The notes: generated from the sequence alone by a model not told the origin. 64,000 nucleotides of DNA from Lasiosphaeris hirsuta (GCA_030549175.1 JAUKUA010000002.1:4650001-4714000), one strand, 5' to 3'. Positions 1 to 11,359 are shown, counted from the first letter of the stretch. Numbers and translations are program-made.

Positions 1-4
1 CGGG

Positions 5-402
5 TCATGAGCGAGGATTTGGTGGCCTCTGAAAGTTGACTGCCTCAGCAATCCTGGCTGGTGTTAGTGAGATGTTGGGTGAGGACGGAGGACAGCAGAT
101 ACGTGCTCTTCACTTGCTTGAAGTTTCTCATCCCAATGACTCGGACCCAACCCGAGTCATTTCGTCTGCCGCCAAGGTTGATATAGATGTCGAGTTTCTT
201 CCCGGGGATTTGACTCTTGATCCAGTCCTTGAGATCCTGCCAAACGGCTCCATCCGGTATCTAATTCGTCAACACGAGTCCGCTCCCGGACACTTTACTC
301 TGGCGAGGAACTCACGTGGGCGATGATGATGTAGTAGGGACCAGTGACTGGATCTCCAGCACTGACCAACACACCGGGCGGGCCACTAAACTCAATTGCC
401 AT
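5..402 (-). CDS. Small RRM-like protein, three exons
   Basis: Model: exons 402-316, 260-103 and 53-5, 97 residues. Intron 1 has GTGAG/TTAG borders; intron 2 has GTATCT, a CTAAC branch site and CAG. The phases join cleanly. The protein reads like a short degenerate RNA-recognition-type fold: the segment GPYYIIIAHIPDGAVWQDLK resembles a beta strand plus first helix, and SGWVRVIGMRNF resembles the RNP1-side strand and following loop, as in small fungal RNA-binding proteins. The start is the first ATG of the open frame, but a TTTCTTAG acceptor-like site just upstream means the gene could have an earlier exon. The family assignment is inference from pattern only. Confidence 0.5.
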
Positions 403-3400
403 GTTGGGCTTGAGGGCTTGCGAATCGCGTGTCTAAGAAAGGGGAGGAACTCTGGAAAGAAGATTTGAGGATGCCGGAGGGCAGCATGAAACGAGAATTG
501 TGGAGTGCCCCGTCGTGTTTTTAATAGCTGATGACACGGAGAGAGCAGAGCCTGGAGAGAAGTTGGCGACTGAGGAATTGTGAGGATTCGGTGCAGGCCA
601 GGGGAGCCATCGAGCAGCCGTACAGCTATAGCAACTCATCTCGAGCCCCAGCGATGGACAAAGGTGCTCTCTGCTGCGCGGATCTCGGCCCATGGCGTCA
701 CGGTTTGCTCTGGCCTGGGCAGCCTTCTGGATTGGGAATAGGGCTTGCATTGCTTTTTGTGACTCGATCGCTCCACAATGCAGGAAAACTTCCCCGGCCC
801 TAGTGTAGCTCGACACAGACCAGGTGCCATTTGTCGATGCAACGGACAATGAGATGGCGAAATACGGAACAAGTCTCAGACCTCAGTTCGGGTGGGCAAG
901 GTGGGCAAAGTGGGCGAGGTGGGGACGAGCCCCGCCCTGCTGCGTCTAGGGAATGAACGCTTTTGCTCATATCCTTTCCCATCTCCCCATTCTTTCCCCT
1001 CTCATGAACTCCATCCCTTCCCCATATCCCCAGCCCGTGTGGAACCTGGCCACTTGCCATCCCCGATTTCTGTCGGAATACACAAGACCCCTGATGCCTG
1101 TCCCGTCGTGAGTACTGTTCAAGCTCCTCATTCCCTGTCTCTGATCTCCTGCCGTTACTATTCTGACAACTGACAATGTCAGGATTCAAGTGCAACACCA
1201 CGCTCCTTTTTCTTTCTTTCTTTTTTTTCTTTCTTTTTTTTGTGATCGCTGATTTGTTGGTGCTGTCTAGCAGCTGCAGGACTCCCCGACGCCAAAATCT
1301 TGAGAAAACCCAGATCCAGCTAGCTGTGAGCAGATTATCCCGGCTCTCCCTCTGTATGCAAGAGCAAGCTGGCGAACAACAGGGCCGAACGAGCTGCTGC
1401 GCGCCCTGCCAGGCGCTCTGCCATGCCACGCCCCCGCCCCCGCTCCCGCCAGATCTGTCTTGCTAGCGTTACACGAATCCCGCCACCGTTGGATTTTTTT
1501 TAATTTTTTTTTAACCTGGACGCTCGGAATGGGCTAGCCGCAGAATTCATGGCTACCAATTGTCTTCGGCCCCCCCCAACAGCCCAATGACCGAGAACCT
1601 GGTTCTTGCTTGATCGGTTATTGACCTCGGCTCCCTGGTGGCTCTCGACAGGGGTGTTTGTTGGAAACTCAGTCTGTGGGGAGTCTAGGCCATTCGCATC
1701 TCCTTATCGCCGCTGAATCGACGGTTGATGCTGGGAGTGTGGGTAGAGACGACATTCCGAGTGATGATCGACACTCGAGGCTCTCGTTTTGGCCTCGTTC
1801 CTAGTTTTGAAGGGTCGGAATGGACGCTGCCGTCGATGTCACAAGGTGAGACTAGCAGGACACCAGCTGCCTGCCTTTATTGATATTGACTCTTTCCCAT
1901 TGGGCATTTTACATGCTAACTAATCGAGTCGCCAGCCACAAATATAACCAAAATACTCCTACATAGTGTACAGTGCATGAAACTGCACGCCAGGTCGCTG
2001 CGGGGGATATGGGCCTTCGCCTTGACCAGATCACTGCAGCACACCAAGACAGCCCTTGCCAAGATCTCCATCCCTGCTTACGGCTTCTACCCGGATTCTG
2101 CCGGCTGTTCAGACCATTCATTCACGTGTGCAGACTTGCTGAAAACTATCCCGCCACCAGCCTGAGCAAAGGAATGAGTGCAATGTGCGACCTCAGTCTG
2201 CCTACGAGGGGAGCCTAGCGAGGGTGACTGCCCGGCGCGTTCCGCCAGACGGTGGCGAGCCGGTTCCCGCATCGTTGAACGGCCCGTGAGCTCACAGGGG
2301 GATCGCTGTTGTCTTTATAGCGTGCCACTACACAGAACTCGCGTCGTGCCACCATCGCACAACAACGTTCCCCAGGATTCCGAGGCTGCGGATAGTGTAC
2401 CCCGGCCTGCCTGTTGTCCAACACAAAGGGCCAATTGCCGATGTGGGCGCGGTATCTCCAGCTTGTGGGCGATGAGGACAAAGTCAGTTGACAGCCGCTC
2501 TATCTCGAAACGCAAGCCATCACGCGTCCGAGCTCTCCAGTACGCCGTGTCTTGGTCCTGCAACCCAGTCCTGTTCTGTCCAAGTACTGAGCTGCGAGGG
2601 CGCCTCGACCTCTGAAGTGGAAGCCCCCCTGCCCTTCAACCCTTTGGCCAAGTACAACCACCAAGTGCAGCGCAGGTAGGAGGGTATCTGGTTCCTGTGT
2701 GTCTCGGCCGAGACCAAGTCCGTGATCGGCACGCTTTCCTAGGCCAGCGTGCAAGGCGACCACCTTGCGCGTTAGGCTTGACCGGTTCGAGCCGTTCAAG
2801 ACGCCCCCCTCAGGCCGCTCATCCGTAGTTTCCTGTCAGGTTCCCGTTCTAGGAGATTCTATGCGAAATACGGGGAAACCGCGATGAGTGTGTGCCTTGT
2901 AGCTATTGGCGGTAGTTTCCCTGGACCAACTTGAATGCGTGCTTCGAGGAGGATCATGGTGTACCTGGACCGCGCACCGTCTACGTACTTTGGTGATAGA
3001 GTGTGGCTATTGGCTGCACACCTGCGGCTACAGTTGCCATGGGGTGGTATCCCATTGGTATTGACAAGTCATTTTCTCTCGTAATTTGAAGACAAATGGC
3101 TACCAGAGACCACAGCGTCCCTGCCCAAGGCTACACTTGGCTGTGCACGCTCCTCCTGACACGCTCCCACCAACATGTGCCTGTCACATGCTGTCGTTGT
3201 TGGATAGCCTCCCTTCCCAGCGCCTGGGGGCTCGAGCCTCGAGTCTCGAGTTGAGACTCGAGATTGCACAAGCTTTTCCAGTGCCTCAGTCCACTGTCGC
3301 GAATACGCTTTTGACAAGGCATGGTCAAGCCTCGGCACGCCCGACTAGCACCACCACCTACCTAAAGCTGTAGAATACTGGGCCTATGAGTTTCAGTAGT

Positions 3401-3805
3401 TTCTTTTACCATGTTTTGAGAAAGATGACTAGGAAAAAGTGCCAAAGAAGGAAGCTCGCCGTCCCCCGAGACGATTAGGGCACTGTGTAAGTGATAAGGG
3501 CCGGAGATAAGGGTTAGGGTCTTGTCGCTGCTTGGGACAAGATGACAACTTTTGTTGTCGCGCTAACCCAATTCGGGGCTCACGTCAACAAAGTGAACAG
3601 ACAGACCCCGCTGGCCACAGGTCCCGCCCCTTCTTCACCATTGTCAGCGGCGTCCGAGCGCAGCCTGCAAAAACCACAACCACAACAAGCCCTCCAAGTG
3701 CGGCAGAAACCATCACATCACGCACAAAACCAGCCGACCCCAAGGTTGCTCGCAAAAACGACCATCACACAATCCACCACCATCCTCCGAAGCCCCTCCT
3801 CGACG
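403..3805. other. Long gene-poor stretch
   Basis: No convincing gene is seen here. Open frames on both strands have low-complexity or codon-shadow composition. It holds a pyrimidine tract around 1196-1240, a T-rich run near 1494-1513 and a perfect inverted repeat at 3238-3262. A minus-strand frame at 2315-2563 has protein-like composition (a YWRARTRDG...EIERLSTDF segment) but no recognisable family and no clean exon structure. It may be a relic. Confidence 0.5.
3238..3262. repeat. Short perfect inverted repeat
   Basis: CTCGAGTCTC at 3238-3247 is followed by a 5-base spacer and its exact reverse complement GAGACTCGAG at 3253-3262. It could form a 10-bp hairpin. It lies about 540 bases upstream of the Sos7-like gene; no function is evident. 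Confidence 0.6.
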
Positions 3806-4663
3806 ATGGCGCGCGCCCCCTCCAAACCCCGCGCGGCCAAGGTCCTCCAAGCGCTGGAGGACCTGCAGTCGGCCGAGATCACCATCCTCAAAATCAGCGA
3901 GCCCATCTTGACCACCCCCGCAGTCAACCCGGACGCGCGCACGTCGGACGTGTCGGCGGCCTCGCTCGACACGCCGTCGCCCGCAAGCCTGGAGGCCGAC
4001 CTGACGCACTACAAGGAGCTCTTCGCCAAGCTGCGCTTCTCGTACGTCGAGCAGGTGACCAAGGAGAAATTCATCCGGGCGATCGTGGGCGACCCGCCGC
4101 TGATCGTGACGGCGCAGGAGAACGCGGACCTGGAGGCGGGCAACGCCGAGGCCAAGGCGGCGCTGAAGGCGCTCAAGACCGAGGTAGCCGATATGGTGGC
4201 CGAGCTCGAGGCGCGCGCGCGCGACCTGGCGGCGCGGTACGAGCGCGTACGGCTCGAGACGGTGCTGCTGCGCGAGGTGCCCGGGCGGGCGGCCGCGCTG
4301 GAGGAGGCGGTGCGGCTGATGAAGAGCGAGAAGGAGGGCGCCGGGCGCGAGCCCGAGATGAACATGCCGCTGGCCAAGACGGCCGCGCTGGTCGAGGTGC
4401 GCCGGCGCGAGCTGCGAGAGCTCGACCGCGCGCTCGAGCAGCTCAGCGCGCAGGCGCCGCGCAAGCGCAAGGAGATGGAGCGGCTGCGCGCCGAGCTGGC
4501 GCAGCTAGAGGCGAAGAGGGTACACAGCAAGACGGCGGCCAGGGAGGCGAAGCGGAGGAAGGAGGACGCGCAGGGCGGGGTGGAGGATGATTTGGAGGCC
4601 AAGGGGAGGTGGTATCGGGCCACCGAGACGGTGTTGAACCAGGTGTTGGATATCCATGGGTGA
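3806..4663 (+). CDS. sos7: Kinetochore protein Sos7-like coiled-coil protein
   Basis: Single-exon gene of 285 residues. The start at 3806 was chosen because the frame upstream is low-complexity and untypical, while MARAPSKPRAAKVLQALEDL begins a regular helix. Residues about 60-105 contain ADLTHYKELFAKLRFSYVEQ followed by VTKEKFIRAIVGDPP, which I recognise as the signature of the fungal kinetochore protein Sos7 (an Spc7/KNL1 partner in fission yeast). The rest is nearly continuous Ala/Glu/Arg/Leu-rich coiled coil, ending in a conserved-looking WYRATETVLNQVL helix. It would act at the outer kinetochore with Spc7/KNL1. Codon use is strongly G/C-ending. Other coiled-coil proteins are possible if the motif is misjudged. 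Confidence 0.75.
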   Translation: MARAPSKPRAAKVLQALEDLQSAEITILKISEPILTTPAVNPDARTSDVSAASLDTPSPASLEADLTHYKELFAKLRFSYVEQVTKEKFIRAIVGDPPLIVTAQENADLEAGNAEAKAALKALKTEVADMVAELEARARDLAARYERVRLETVLLREVPGRAAALEEAVRLMKSEKEGAGREPEMNMPLAKTAALVEVRRRELRELDRALEQLSAQAPRKRKEMERLRAELAQLEAKRVHSKTAAREAKRRKEDAQGGVEDDLEAKGRWYRATETVLNQVLDIHG

Positions 4664-5001
4664 GGTGACGGCAGTCTGAGGCTACGCTTGTGTGTTTTAT
4701 GATTTTGATGATGGAAATGCATATTTTACCTAGGGTATGTATGAGTAGGGGAAGGATATGGCAATGGCTGGCGTTACGGAGTTTGGCCAGTCCTTTGTGC
4801 GCAGAGTGTCTAGACAAGAGAATTTTCCCATCTGTGACTACGACGGAACCTCCATTCAATGGACCGCAACCTCTCGCGGAGGCCTTTCGGCCTGAATGTG
4901 CCTGATCACTGCTTCATGATGATGCCCCCTCTCAATGTGTCATACCTTGGCAACACCGTGATGGTCGGTGTTTTGGAGCATGTAGAACATCAAACATGTC
5001 A
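4664..5001. other. Intergenic, Sos7 to tRNA
   Basis: A 338-base gap carrying the Sos7 3' side and the tRNA 5' flank. Nothing else is recognised. Confidence 0.6.
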
Positions 5002-5107
5002 GGCAACTTGGCCGAGCGGTCTAAGGCGCCACGTTAAGGAGTACCCTTAATACAATCTCTGGATTCCGTGGTCCGAAAGGGCGTGAGTTCGAATCTCACA
5101 GTTGTCA
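5002..5107 (+). tRNA. tRNA-Leu (AAG) with a 26-nt intron
   Basis: The acceptor stem GGCAACT (5002-5008) pairs with AGTTGTC (5100-5106), with one G-T pair and discriminator A5107. The D arm has GCC...GGC, the anticodon stem CCACG/CGTGG is at 5029-5033 and 5067-5071, and the T arm is GTGAG-TTCGAAT-CTCAC. The long variable arm (GTCCGAAAGGGC) marks a type II tRNA. The anticodon AAG is at 5036-5038. The intron occupies 5040-5065, just 3' of position 37, and contains CCCTTAA, which can pair with the anticodon loop as expected for tRNA splicing endonuclease substrates. Confidence 0.95.
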
Positions 5108-6023
5108 GCACTATTCAGTATCCTCCGCGCTCAGGACGATTCAATTTTTTGCTTGTCAAGCCATTCAATGGCTGCTATATGCCACGTCCACAGCCGAGTG
5201 GAAACATATTTGTCATGGGTTGGGGGTCTTCTTTTTTTTGGGGGGGGGGAGGGAGGGAGTTGGGGAAACCCGGTTCCACATTGTGAGGGGAGCCAGGCAG
5301 CGTCGCGATTGTACGTACCTTGGTAGGGTTCAAAGGGCAGGAATCGGGGGGTCAATAAGTGCTCACCCTGCCGAAGCTCAACCCCGACATCAACGCCTCT
5401 TAAAAAAGCTTGTGACGGTCTCCAACGCCCTCCACGCTTGGGCCACGCACAAAACAGCGCGACCAGCGGGTAAAATGCTGCATAGGCCGAGCTGAAAGCA
5501 AAGGCTTGCCGCTGCAGCAGTCGAGCAGCGCGAGCAGTGTTAGGCTAAATAAATTGGAGAAAATGTTGGAGGAGTTGCAGGCGCTGAGATATGTCCCGAA
5601 TCATCATGGCCAGGTGCGGAGTCCGGACACCGGGAGCTGAGGAGTCGGCACAAGGACGGTCACAAAACCACCGAGGAGGCGCCCTCGTCCAAAAGTGTGC
5701 CCCATCCATTGCTTCCCCGTCTTATTTACCTGATCTCTCACAAGTCTGGATTTTGAGTGCGAGGCAGTTCACTGAGAGCCACAACGACTGCACCTGGGCA
5801 TAGCATCTTGAGCAGGTCAATCGGAACTTGAGAGTTGTAGCTCCGGAGTGCTAGGCAAAGCCGGCGTCAATTGCGGTTGTTTGCAGGGGGAAACCTACCT
5901 TAATCTCCGCCAGTGGCACTCTTGTTACCAGGCCCCGCAACAACGAGCGAGGGATTAGACCCGCCGCCCGCTGACAACTCCCATCTGCGCTCCAGAACAG
6001 ATATCCAACTCTCACAGACAATT
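5108..6023. other. Intergenic, tRNA to rhamnose mutarotase
   Basis: No gene is supported. A G-rich run lies near 5236-5262. The last 100 bases are pyrimidine-rich and lead to the ATG at 6024. Confidence 0.55.
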
Positions 6024-6567
6024 ATGGCGCAACTCTGGTCTCCTTCGGTCAAGCCTGTCGTCGCTGAATTATGGAACGGCACCGGCAGGCCAGGTAGGAG
6101 TGGCAGCACAGCCTCCAGCCTGGAGCCGCTCTCGCCGGTTACCTCGAGAACTCGCCACCCCGGCCGCCGCTTTGGCCAGATTGTAAAGCTCAAGCCCGAG
6201 TTTACCGAAAAGTACAAGGAGGTGCACGCGGCCGTCTGGCCAGAAGTCCAAAAGCAGATCAAGGACTGCAACATCCAAGACTGTACGTATCAACCAAGTG
6301 ACGTTCGGACAACGAGGCTCACCATTGTGCGTGGATACAGACAGCATATTCCACGACCCCGGCACGGGGATCCTTTTTGCGAGCTTCAAGTATGTCGGGT
6401 ACGACTACGATGGCGACATGGAGAAGATGCGCGAGAACCCAAAGGTTCGGGAGTGGTGGACGATGACAGACTCCTTTCAAGAGTCGCTTGTTCCAGGCGC
6501 CAAGAGTAGCGAATCTGGTGAGCCATCCTGGTGGCAGCCCGTGGAGGAAGTCTTTTACCAAGCTTGA
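6024..6567 (+). CDS. L-rhamnose mutarotase (DUF718 family)
   Basis: Exons 6024-6282 and 6341-6567 (GTACGT donor, ACAG acceptor), 161 residues. The core reads RFGQIVKLKPEFTEKYKEVH, then AAVWPEVQKQIKDCNIQDYS across the splice, and IFHDPGTGILFASFKYVGYD, ending EPSWWQPVEEVFYQA. This is the dimeric alpha/beta barrel of L-rhamnose mutarotase, which interconverts the alpha and beta anomers of L-rhamnose and serves cytosolic rhamnose catabolism. The splice joins T to AC to give the Tyr of DYSIF, which confirms the intron. An N-terminal extension of about 55 residues, Ser/Pro/Arg-rich, precedes the domain; bacterial enzymes are about 104 residues. Its start codon is therefore the least certain part. 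Confidence 0.9.
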
Positions 6568-6771
6568 CAAGACTACTGCATGTACAGCGTCCTTAGCATA
6601 CGTAGCCTGGCTCAGCATGTGTGATCGTTATTGTTTCCTGGCTCGGTAGGGCCTTTCAATCGAATCCATTGTACCGAGGTCTACTGACTTGGACCTATCG
6701 GGGAGGTGAGACATGATGTGGTGATATGAAGCCAATGCTAATATTTCTCGTCAACTCTCTGTTGAGCAGGA

Positions 6772-7422
6772 TCAACTAGACTTGCCGAAGAGGCCGCTGA
6801 AAATTCTCAGGGGGTTGCCAGCGCCCGGTCCGCCAGCTCCGCGGTTGCCGTGGCGTTTGGCTTCTGTTCTGATCCAATCCTCGAGGAACTTGCGATCCGA
6901 TAACTGTCTGCCGTTCGTGACCTTGGTCTCGAGCTGAGCCTCTTGAGCGTCAAAGCTAAGCAGCGTCGGGAACGAATTGATCATGTAGGTGAGACCCAGG
7001 TCGGCTTCCATAACGTCGGGGGCATCGTACTCGACGGTGCAGTATCCAACGCCGCCCTCGGCTTCACCGATACCCGACTCGACCAGGTGACGAAGAAGGG
7101 GTTCGACGGTGCGACATGTCGGGCACCATGACGTGGTCCACAGCGTCAACAGGGGCGTCCGCGAGGACGAAGAAATGAGTTGGTAGTTGTGGAACTGATC
7201 GAGATTCCGAACTCTAGAGGACGAGTTACTTGGGTGCGGGTTCTGTCTGGGCGAGGCATGCGATACTCACGAGGCATACACCTGGTTTTTAGCTGCTTGC
7301 CTGGGTGACGTCGAGAGGAAAGCGCGCGATGGTGGGATGCACGTGAAAGCGGCCTTGGCCTTGGGGAAGAGGCGTCCGCAAAGCGCCGGGTTCACGGGGA
7401 GGGAGCGCGCCAAATGCATCAT
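6772..7422 (-). CDS. Mitochondrial thioredoxin-fold protein
   Basis: Exons 7422-7271 and 7213-6772, 197 residues. The intron runs from GTGAGTATCG to CCTCTAG and joins ...QVYAS to VRNLDQFHNYQL in phase. The N-terminus is rich in Arg/Ser/Ala without acidic residues up to a SRAFLSTSPRQ segment, typical of a mitochondrial targeting peptide. The mature part is a thioredoxin fold: TPLLTLWTTSWCPTCRTVEP carries a CPTC active-site pair, and NSFPTLLSF supplies the cis-proline. The start is the first of two adjacent Met codons (7422); a longer frame upstream lacks presequence character. It probably acts in mitochondrial thiol redox chemistry, with the substrate unknown. Confidence 0.85.
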
Positions 7423-9183
7423 GCGGCTCTTCGGGTTTCGGGGGCTGAAGCAACTGTCGTCGTGCCACCATTGCCTGACGATGGATGTTCTTGGAGGTTG
7501 TGATGTTTCGGTAGGTATTTCCCCGTGTGCTTTAGCGGCTGTCCCCAATTACAATCCTTGTTGTTCGTTAGCGCGCATGACTTCAAAGCTGTGGAAAGAC
7601 AGAAAGGCTGCCCATACCCGAAGCTCGGGACCTCGAGGTAACCTCACCTTTTCGGCGACTTTTCGAGACTTTGATATCTCTCTTCGGGTGTTATGCATGA
7701 ACAAACAAACCAGAGCCGGGGGCGCAGGGGTGAGCGCGGGCCACGGCGATCTTCGGCTTGTGTCCAGTGCATTTCTGGGGTCCAGTCCTTCTCGCCTTTC
7801 GATGGCTCCTCCGCACCTCTCTTGCCAATAAAACCGCAAAAGAGCTCATGTGAGCCCATCCCGCCTCGCAGCCTTCCTGTGATACGCGTCGCTGACGGCC
7901 AACCAACGACCTTTGCTTCGCCGTTATCAGTCCGTCGAATGACCTCGCGCGGGGAGCTGGCGGGGTAACATTGCCGTGGAGAGATGGAGTTGCATTGCAT
8001 TCGAACGAGGCAGCCGGGCGGAGACCACACTAGCAAGGCCTGACGACGCCTCCAATTCTCCCGTCTGGTGGCATTGCAGGTAAATGGCACAACACAATGG
8101 CAAACTCCGCACGGCACTGCGAACATCCCCAATGCGGGGGGGCCTTGGAGATGCATGGAGTTGAAGCAACTCCCCGCTTAACAGGGGAGCCGGGATTTGG
8201 GGGGGAGGGGAGCCGGGACTTGGGGGGGGGGGGGGGGGGGGGAAGGAGCCTGGGGGAGGTAGGTGATTCAGTTGACACGACACCGCCGCGCTCGAAGAAG
8301 GAGAGAGATGCTGGACCTTGCCGAGCCTTCCACCAACCCCGAATCCTCGGGATCCCCCCACCCTCAAGTCTGTCGACTTCTGCTGAGCTTCATCATGACT
8401 CTTTGCGCTCGACCGGTGTGCCCGGCGCCTTCCCCGGTTGCAAGACCGCCCCTCTGTCCACAGCCCGGCATCCTTCAAATCCGCACTCGGTATTATTCAC
8501 AAGCGTGGGGAATTCTTGGAGACGAGATAATCATCACCCCCATGTCACCGCCCAGCGCTTTCTTACACTAGGAAATACCTTAGCTGCCACTGCAACTGTC
8601 ACCTTCTCCGTCGCGTCACGCGCATCACCCGCTGCTTGGCTCTTGGGCGTCCAGCTGCCCAGAGAACTGCAGCATGCTCCCGAAATGTCATTGACGTCCC
8701 GTGTCCCGCCCACTTCTGCACCCGTGGAAAACGTGCTGTGAGGATTGATCAATCTAATTTGCCGCTCAAAGTGGGACACTGGTCGATCTACACTTGCTTG
8801 GCTATCATTGACACACATGCATCGTCTCGTCATATACTCCAACCCCCCAAGAACTTGTACCGCATAATTCCACACTGCTTATCATCTATCTATATTTGCA
8901 TTCTTCCACAACAAACTTCTTTTCCTTTTCCCTTATGAGGTGAAAAAATAAAAATAAAATAAAATATTGCCAATATATTCAGGGTTGCTTGACCTCCCCG
9001 CGAAGCAACAGGATCACTCTTCGCCCGCGTCCACCGTTGTCGTCCGAACGGGGCTCGGAGTGGTTCAAGATGGCGCCAGATTTGGAGAGCACCCCCCAGC
9101 GGCGGCCGTGGCGGTTGCCGTTCCGACGGTCAACGACGGAGGAGTCGAATTCCCACGACAAGCCTCGCCATTCTACATGGACG
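7423..9183. other. Divergent intergenic region with poly-G tract
   Basis: About 1.8 kb between a minus-strand gene and the plus-strand MFS gene, so it holds both promoters. A 20-base G run at about 8223-8242 is the main feature. Long open frames on both strands are GC-driven and show no family pattern. An in-frame ATG at 9070 would extend the MFS protein by 38 basic, Ser-rich residues. Confidence 0.5.
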
Positions 9184-11359
9184 ATGGGAATCCTAAACGA
9201 TAAGCAGACAGTTGAAGTGCCAGGCGAGTCACGGCAACCTCACAATTTGGGGGGGGGGGGGGGGGGGTTTTTTTTTTTTTTAGAGATGCTAATATTCTGG
9301 CAGGGTCTGTGCTCCTGTTGGCTACTGATCACAACCAGCCGTTGGGGCTTCGGAACGCGCCCGCGAGGACATCTCACTCCTCAATCTCTACCGGCATCTT
9401 CCATCCTTTGCCTGAAGCGCCGCCACCAGCCGAGCCCGTGAGGAAGAAGACGGGCGATGGCAAAATCATTCTCGAGCCGCAACCAGACGATTCCGTCAAC
9501 GATCCACTCAACTGGCCAGAATGGAGAAGAGATTCTGCCCTGCTGTCCCTGGGGCTCTTCTGCATGGTCGGGGGTGGAATGACTCCAATTCTGGCTGCCG
9601 GCTTCACCGACGTTGCGGACGAGTATAATGTCGATGTTGCGACTGTCTCCCTCACCACCGGCCTGTACATGATGGGCATGGGCCTCGGATCCGTCGTCTT
9701 CTCGCCAACGGCCATCCTGTGGGGCAAGAGGCCTGTCTATCTCTTCGGGGCGATCCTGTTCGTCGTGACGTCCGTCTGGTGTGCTGTATCGCCAAGCTTC
9801 ACCTCGTTGGTCCTGGCGAGGATATTCCAAGGCGTCGCCGTCAGCCCGGTCGAGTGTCTTCCGTCAGCTACCATCGCCGAGATCTTCTTCCTCCACGAGC
9901 GTGCTTTTCGGATCGGCATTTACACCCTTCTGCTCCTCGGCGGCAAGAATTTGATACCCCTGGTTAGCGCAGCCATCATGCAACAGCTCGGCTGGCGTTG
10001 GGTGTTTTGGTGAGTCTCGGCGCCCCCGAAACTCCTCTACACTACTGCTCCTGACACGTATTTTCTAGGATCGTTGCCATGGTCGTATCCTTCTGTGGGG
10101 TTTTGCTCTTCTTCTTCGTCCCCGAGACCTTCTGGGACCGTAAGCCCATCCCGAAGAAGTCTCGTAGGGGTCTTCAAAGGCCGAGCATCTTTCGTCGATA
10201 CTCATCAAAGAGTGGTGTTCGGCGTATTCCGGTTTTGACAACCGAGACTGTTCCGGATGCCGCAGCAGAATCAACCGACCGGAAGAGGACTGCGATTGTC
10301 GGCTTCGCTCCGAGCCCCGATGAAACTTTGGGCCGGGGTGTTGGGGGGGGATATAGTTCGACCGGTAAGGAATCGCCGGACCCCAGCGATGGACCCTCAC
10401 CCCCGAGTCCCGCAGCTTTTGGCCCTGGGAATTCCACCGAGCCCGACGAGCACCAGCGGCCGTTCTCTCCAGAGAAGAAGGCACCGTATCCACCACCAAC
10501 CACCCAGGGGGGGTACTCTGATGATGCAGATACCGAGTCACAGTCGGTGTCGAGTGCTCGCTTGGCCAGCCAACTCGCGTACACCACTGCCTTGCGGGAG
10601 TTGCCAGCACAGTCGTTTGTTCAACAGATGAAGCCTTTCCACGGGAGACTCAACCCCGACAAGTGGCACAAGGCAGTGATCAGACCCCTGATTCTCTTCT
10701 CCTATCCGGCTGTGCTCTGGTCAGCAGTCGTCTACGCCTGCTCCGTCGGATGGCTCATTGTCATCTCTGAATCGGTAGCCGTCATCTACCGCGAGGGCCA
10801 CCCCTACCACTTTGACGCTCTGCAGACCGGTCTCGTCTACATTAGCCCCTTTATCGGCGGCATCCTGGGCACCGCGGTGGCGGGCAAGGTGTCAGACATC
10901 ATCGTCAAAGCCATGGCACGACGCAACGGCGGGCTCTACGAGCCCGAATTCAGACTGGTCATGGCGATCCCGGTAGCCATCACAACGGTCATTGGTCTCA
11001 TTGGGTTTGGCTGGTCGGCACAGGCAGATAACCACTTCATGGTCCCGACGACCTTCTTCGGCATCATCTCGTTTGGCTGCTCGCTAGGGTCTACTACGAG
11101 TATCACCTTCTGCGTGGACAGCTACAGACAGTATGCGGGCGAGGCGCTGGTGACGCTCAACTTCTCCAAGAACATCCTGCACGGGCTGGTGTTCAGTCTG
11201 TTTGTCACTGGGTGGTTGAAGGCTGATGGACCTAAGATGGTGTACATGTGGATTGGCATCATACAGCTGATCCTGCTGTTCTTTACCATCCCCATGTATA
11301 TCTACGGGAAGAGGGCCCGCATGTGGACGGTGAGGAAGAATTTCATGGAGAGGTTCTAG
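9184..11359 (+). CDS. MFS transporter, drug:H+ antiporter type
   Basis: Exons 9184-9223, 9304-10009 and 10069-11359, 678 residues. The start MGILNDKQTVEVPG matches the usual N-terminus of this fungal MFS group; ATG 9070 is an in-frame alternative. DPLNWPEWRRD immediately precedes the first helix and is typical of DHA1-like multidrug carriers. Helices 1-6 lie before the loop and 7-12 after it. The central cytosolic loop (roughly residues 270-440) is unusually long and Ser/Pro/Glu-rich, suggesting phosphoregulation. Intron 1 uses a GC donor (CAG|GCGAGT) and contains poly-G and poly-T runs; intron 2 is GTGAGT...TTTTCTAG. The substrate cannot be inferred. Confidence 0.85.
9224..9303 (+). other. 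Non-canonical GC-AG intron with homopolymer runs
   Basis: Intron 1 of the MFS gene. Reading phase requires exon 1 to end CCAG (9223) and exon 2 to begin GGTCTG (9304). The donor is then GCGAGT; no GT donor in the interval restores frame. The intron holds a run of about 19 G followed by about 14 T, then GCTAAT as a plausible branch site and GGCAG. Confidence 0.65.

Noticed and set aside
800..1429. Long minus-strand open frame with Lys-rich stretch
   Set aside because: The Lys run is the reverse of a CT/T tract. The rest has no conserved pattern and no splice context.
2178..2615. 145-codon plus-strand frame
   Set aside because: Cys/Arg/Ser-rich composition without family resemblance. It overlaps equally long frames on the other strand.
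3532..4590. 352-codon plus-strand frame overlapping Sos7
   Set aside because: It is a codon shadow of the Sos7 gene, with extreme Gly/Ala/Arg composition from G/C third positions.
7927..8741. Overlapping long frames on both strands around the 20-base G run
   Set aside because: Driven by the homopolymer and GC content. No domain, no intron signals tying them to neighbours.
10065..10610. 181-codon minus-strand frame inside the MFS gene
   Set aside because: Antisense of the long loop. The plus-strand frame has clear transporter features.
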